From the NCBI GenBank assembly GCA_003222935.1, contig QHXL01000246.1, positions 1 to 5,840 on the forward strand: DNA of 5,840 bases. The letters run 5' to 3'. The DNA is from Acidobacteriota bacterium (GTDB taxonomy: Bacteria > Acidobacteriota > Blastocatellia > Pyrinomonadales > Pyrinomonadaceae). The position numbers and the translations under genes are program-made. Below are positions 5,378-5,840 of the stretch, piece by piece. The notes under the pieces were generated by a model. The model worked only from the letters and a program-made list of their open reading frames with translations, did no database searches and had not been told where the DNA came from. Within the stretch, counting starts at the first letter, position 1, and every line of letters begins with the position of its first letter.

Positions 5378-5840
5378 ATGCAATCGCCAAAACCAACTCT
5401 GATGCAGAAGCTGAAACGCTTCTTCATGATGGATCTAGTTAACGGACTGGGTCTAACGCTCAAGTACAACCTGGGAGCCATCTTTGATAAGGACGCTGTT
5501 GGCGGCAAGGGAATTTACACTGAGCAATATCCGAAGGTGCGCCCCGACGTGGCGCCGCGGTTCCATGGTGCTCCGCGGTTGAACATGGATCCCGAGACGC
5601 ACGACACGCTCTGCATCGCGTGCAATCTTTGCGCGTTAGCGTGCCCTGAAGATTGCATCGATGTACTTGCGATGGACGTCGAGATCATTGTCGCCGGTAA
5701 GCCGCGCAAGAAAAAAGTTCTCGACGAATTTATCTTCGACACTTCGCGGTGCATGTTTTGTGCGCTTTGCCAGGAAGCTTGTCCGACTTCATGTTTGGAA
5801 TTGACCCAGGACTTCGAACTCGCAACCTACTCCCGCGCCG
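5378..5840 (+). CDS. nuoI: NADH-quinone oxidoreductase subunit I (23 kDa ferredoxin-like subunit), 3' end outside the window
   Basis: NuoI is the 8Fe-8S ferredoxin-type subunit of complex I; its clusters N6a and N6b pass electrons to N2 in NuoB, next to the quinone site. The first 154 codons are open to the window edge. Two CxxCxxCxxxCP motifs are present: C79, C82, C85 and C89 (CIACNLCALACP), then C125, C128, C131 and C135 (CMFCALCQEACP). The arrangement CIAC-x-LC and C-x-FC-x-LC-x-EACP is typical of NuoI and not of general ferredoxins. The N-terminal helix region, KLKRFFMMDLVNGLGLTLKY (11-30), matches the amphipathic start of family members that lies on the membrane. Two additional cysteines, C93 and C139, lie just after the clusters. 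The ATG at 5378 directly follows the heptad array, with no Shine-Dalgarno seen. Met9 or Met17 are possible later starts. Only a short C-terminal part is likely missing. Confidence 0.97.
   Translation, partial: MQSPKPTLMQKLKRFFMMDLVNGLGLTLKYNLGAIFDKDAVGGKGIYTEQYPKVRPDVAPRFHGAPRLNMDPETHDTLCIACNLCALACPEDCIDVLAMDVEIIVAGKPRKKKVLDEFIFDTSRCMFCALCQEACPTSCLELTQDFELATYSRA

Overview
The window looks like a piece of chromosome from a free-living, quinone-respiring bacterium. It holds the start of an operon for the proton-pumping NADH:quinone oxidoreductase (complex I) on the + strand, facing a ribosomal-protein locus on the - strand. I cannot assign the taxon from sequence alone. Moderate G+C, NuoC and NuoD as separate proteins, a low-complexity NuoC N-terminus, the rpmE-DUF1385 neighbourhood and many short palindromic intergenic repeats together suggest Acidobacteriota (Blastocatellia-like). 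That is an inference and not a firm call.

Left part (1-640, - strand): rpmE (ribosomal protein L31, zinc-binding form) is followed by the first 39 codons of a DUF1385/YqhQ-type membrane protein that runs off the left edge. rpmE has a good sigma70-type promoter at 607-636. The 202-nt gap between the two genes holds a 12-bp inverted repeat.

Middle (about 640-1360): no convincing gene. The stretch 637-920 shows nothing I can name. Positions 921-1078 hold a cluster of three REP-like hairpins with a CACTCC/GGAGTG stem, two of them flanked by an inverted ATGTTTATAG box. A promoter candidate (TTGACA-17-TTAAAT) preceded by an A-tract lies at 1200-1228, with a leader of about 125 nt running to nuoC.

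Right part (1361-5840, + strand): nuoC, an unrecognised 86-aa ORF, nuoD, nuoH and the 5' part of nuoI. NuoC and NuoD form much of the peripheral-arm connection to the quinone site, NuoI carries two [4Fe-4S] clusters that lead electrons to it, and NuoH is the membrane subunit that forms the quinone chamber. nuoA and nuoB do not precede nuoC, and nuoE, nuoF and nuoG are not between nuoD and nuoH, so any such genes must lie outside the window.

The most unusual aspect is the intergenic DNA inside the operon. Three of the four gaps contain a 7-bp-period tandem repeat (CAAAGNN), in two of them facing an inverted CTTNGNN arm. The fourth gap (nuoD-nuoH) holds a roughly 205-bp nested palindromic element with two 63-bp direct copies and a perfect 26-bp inverted repeat. 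These repeats would fold strongly in the transcript, and they sit where ribosome binding sites would be expected. Together with the unknown ORF between nuoC and nuoD, they are the observations most worth following.
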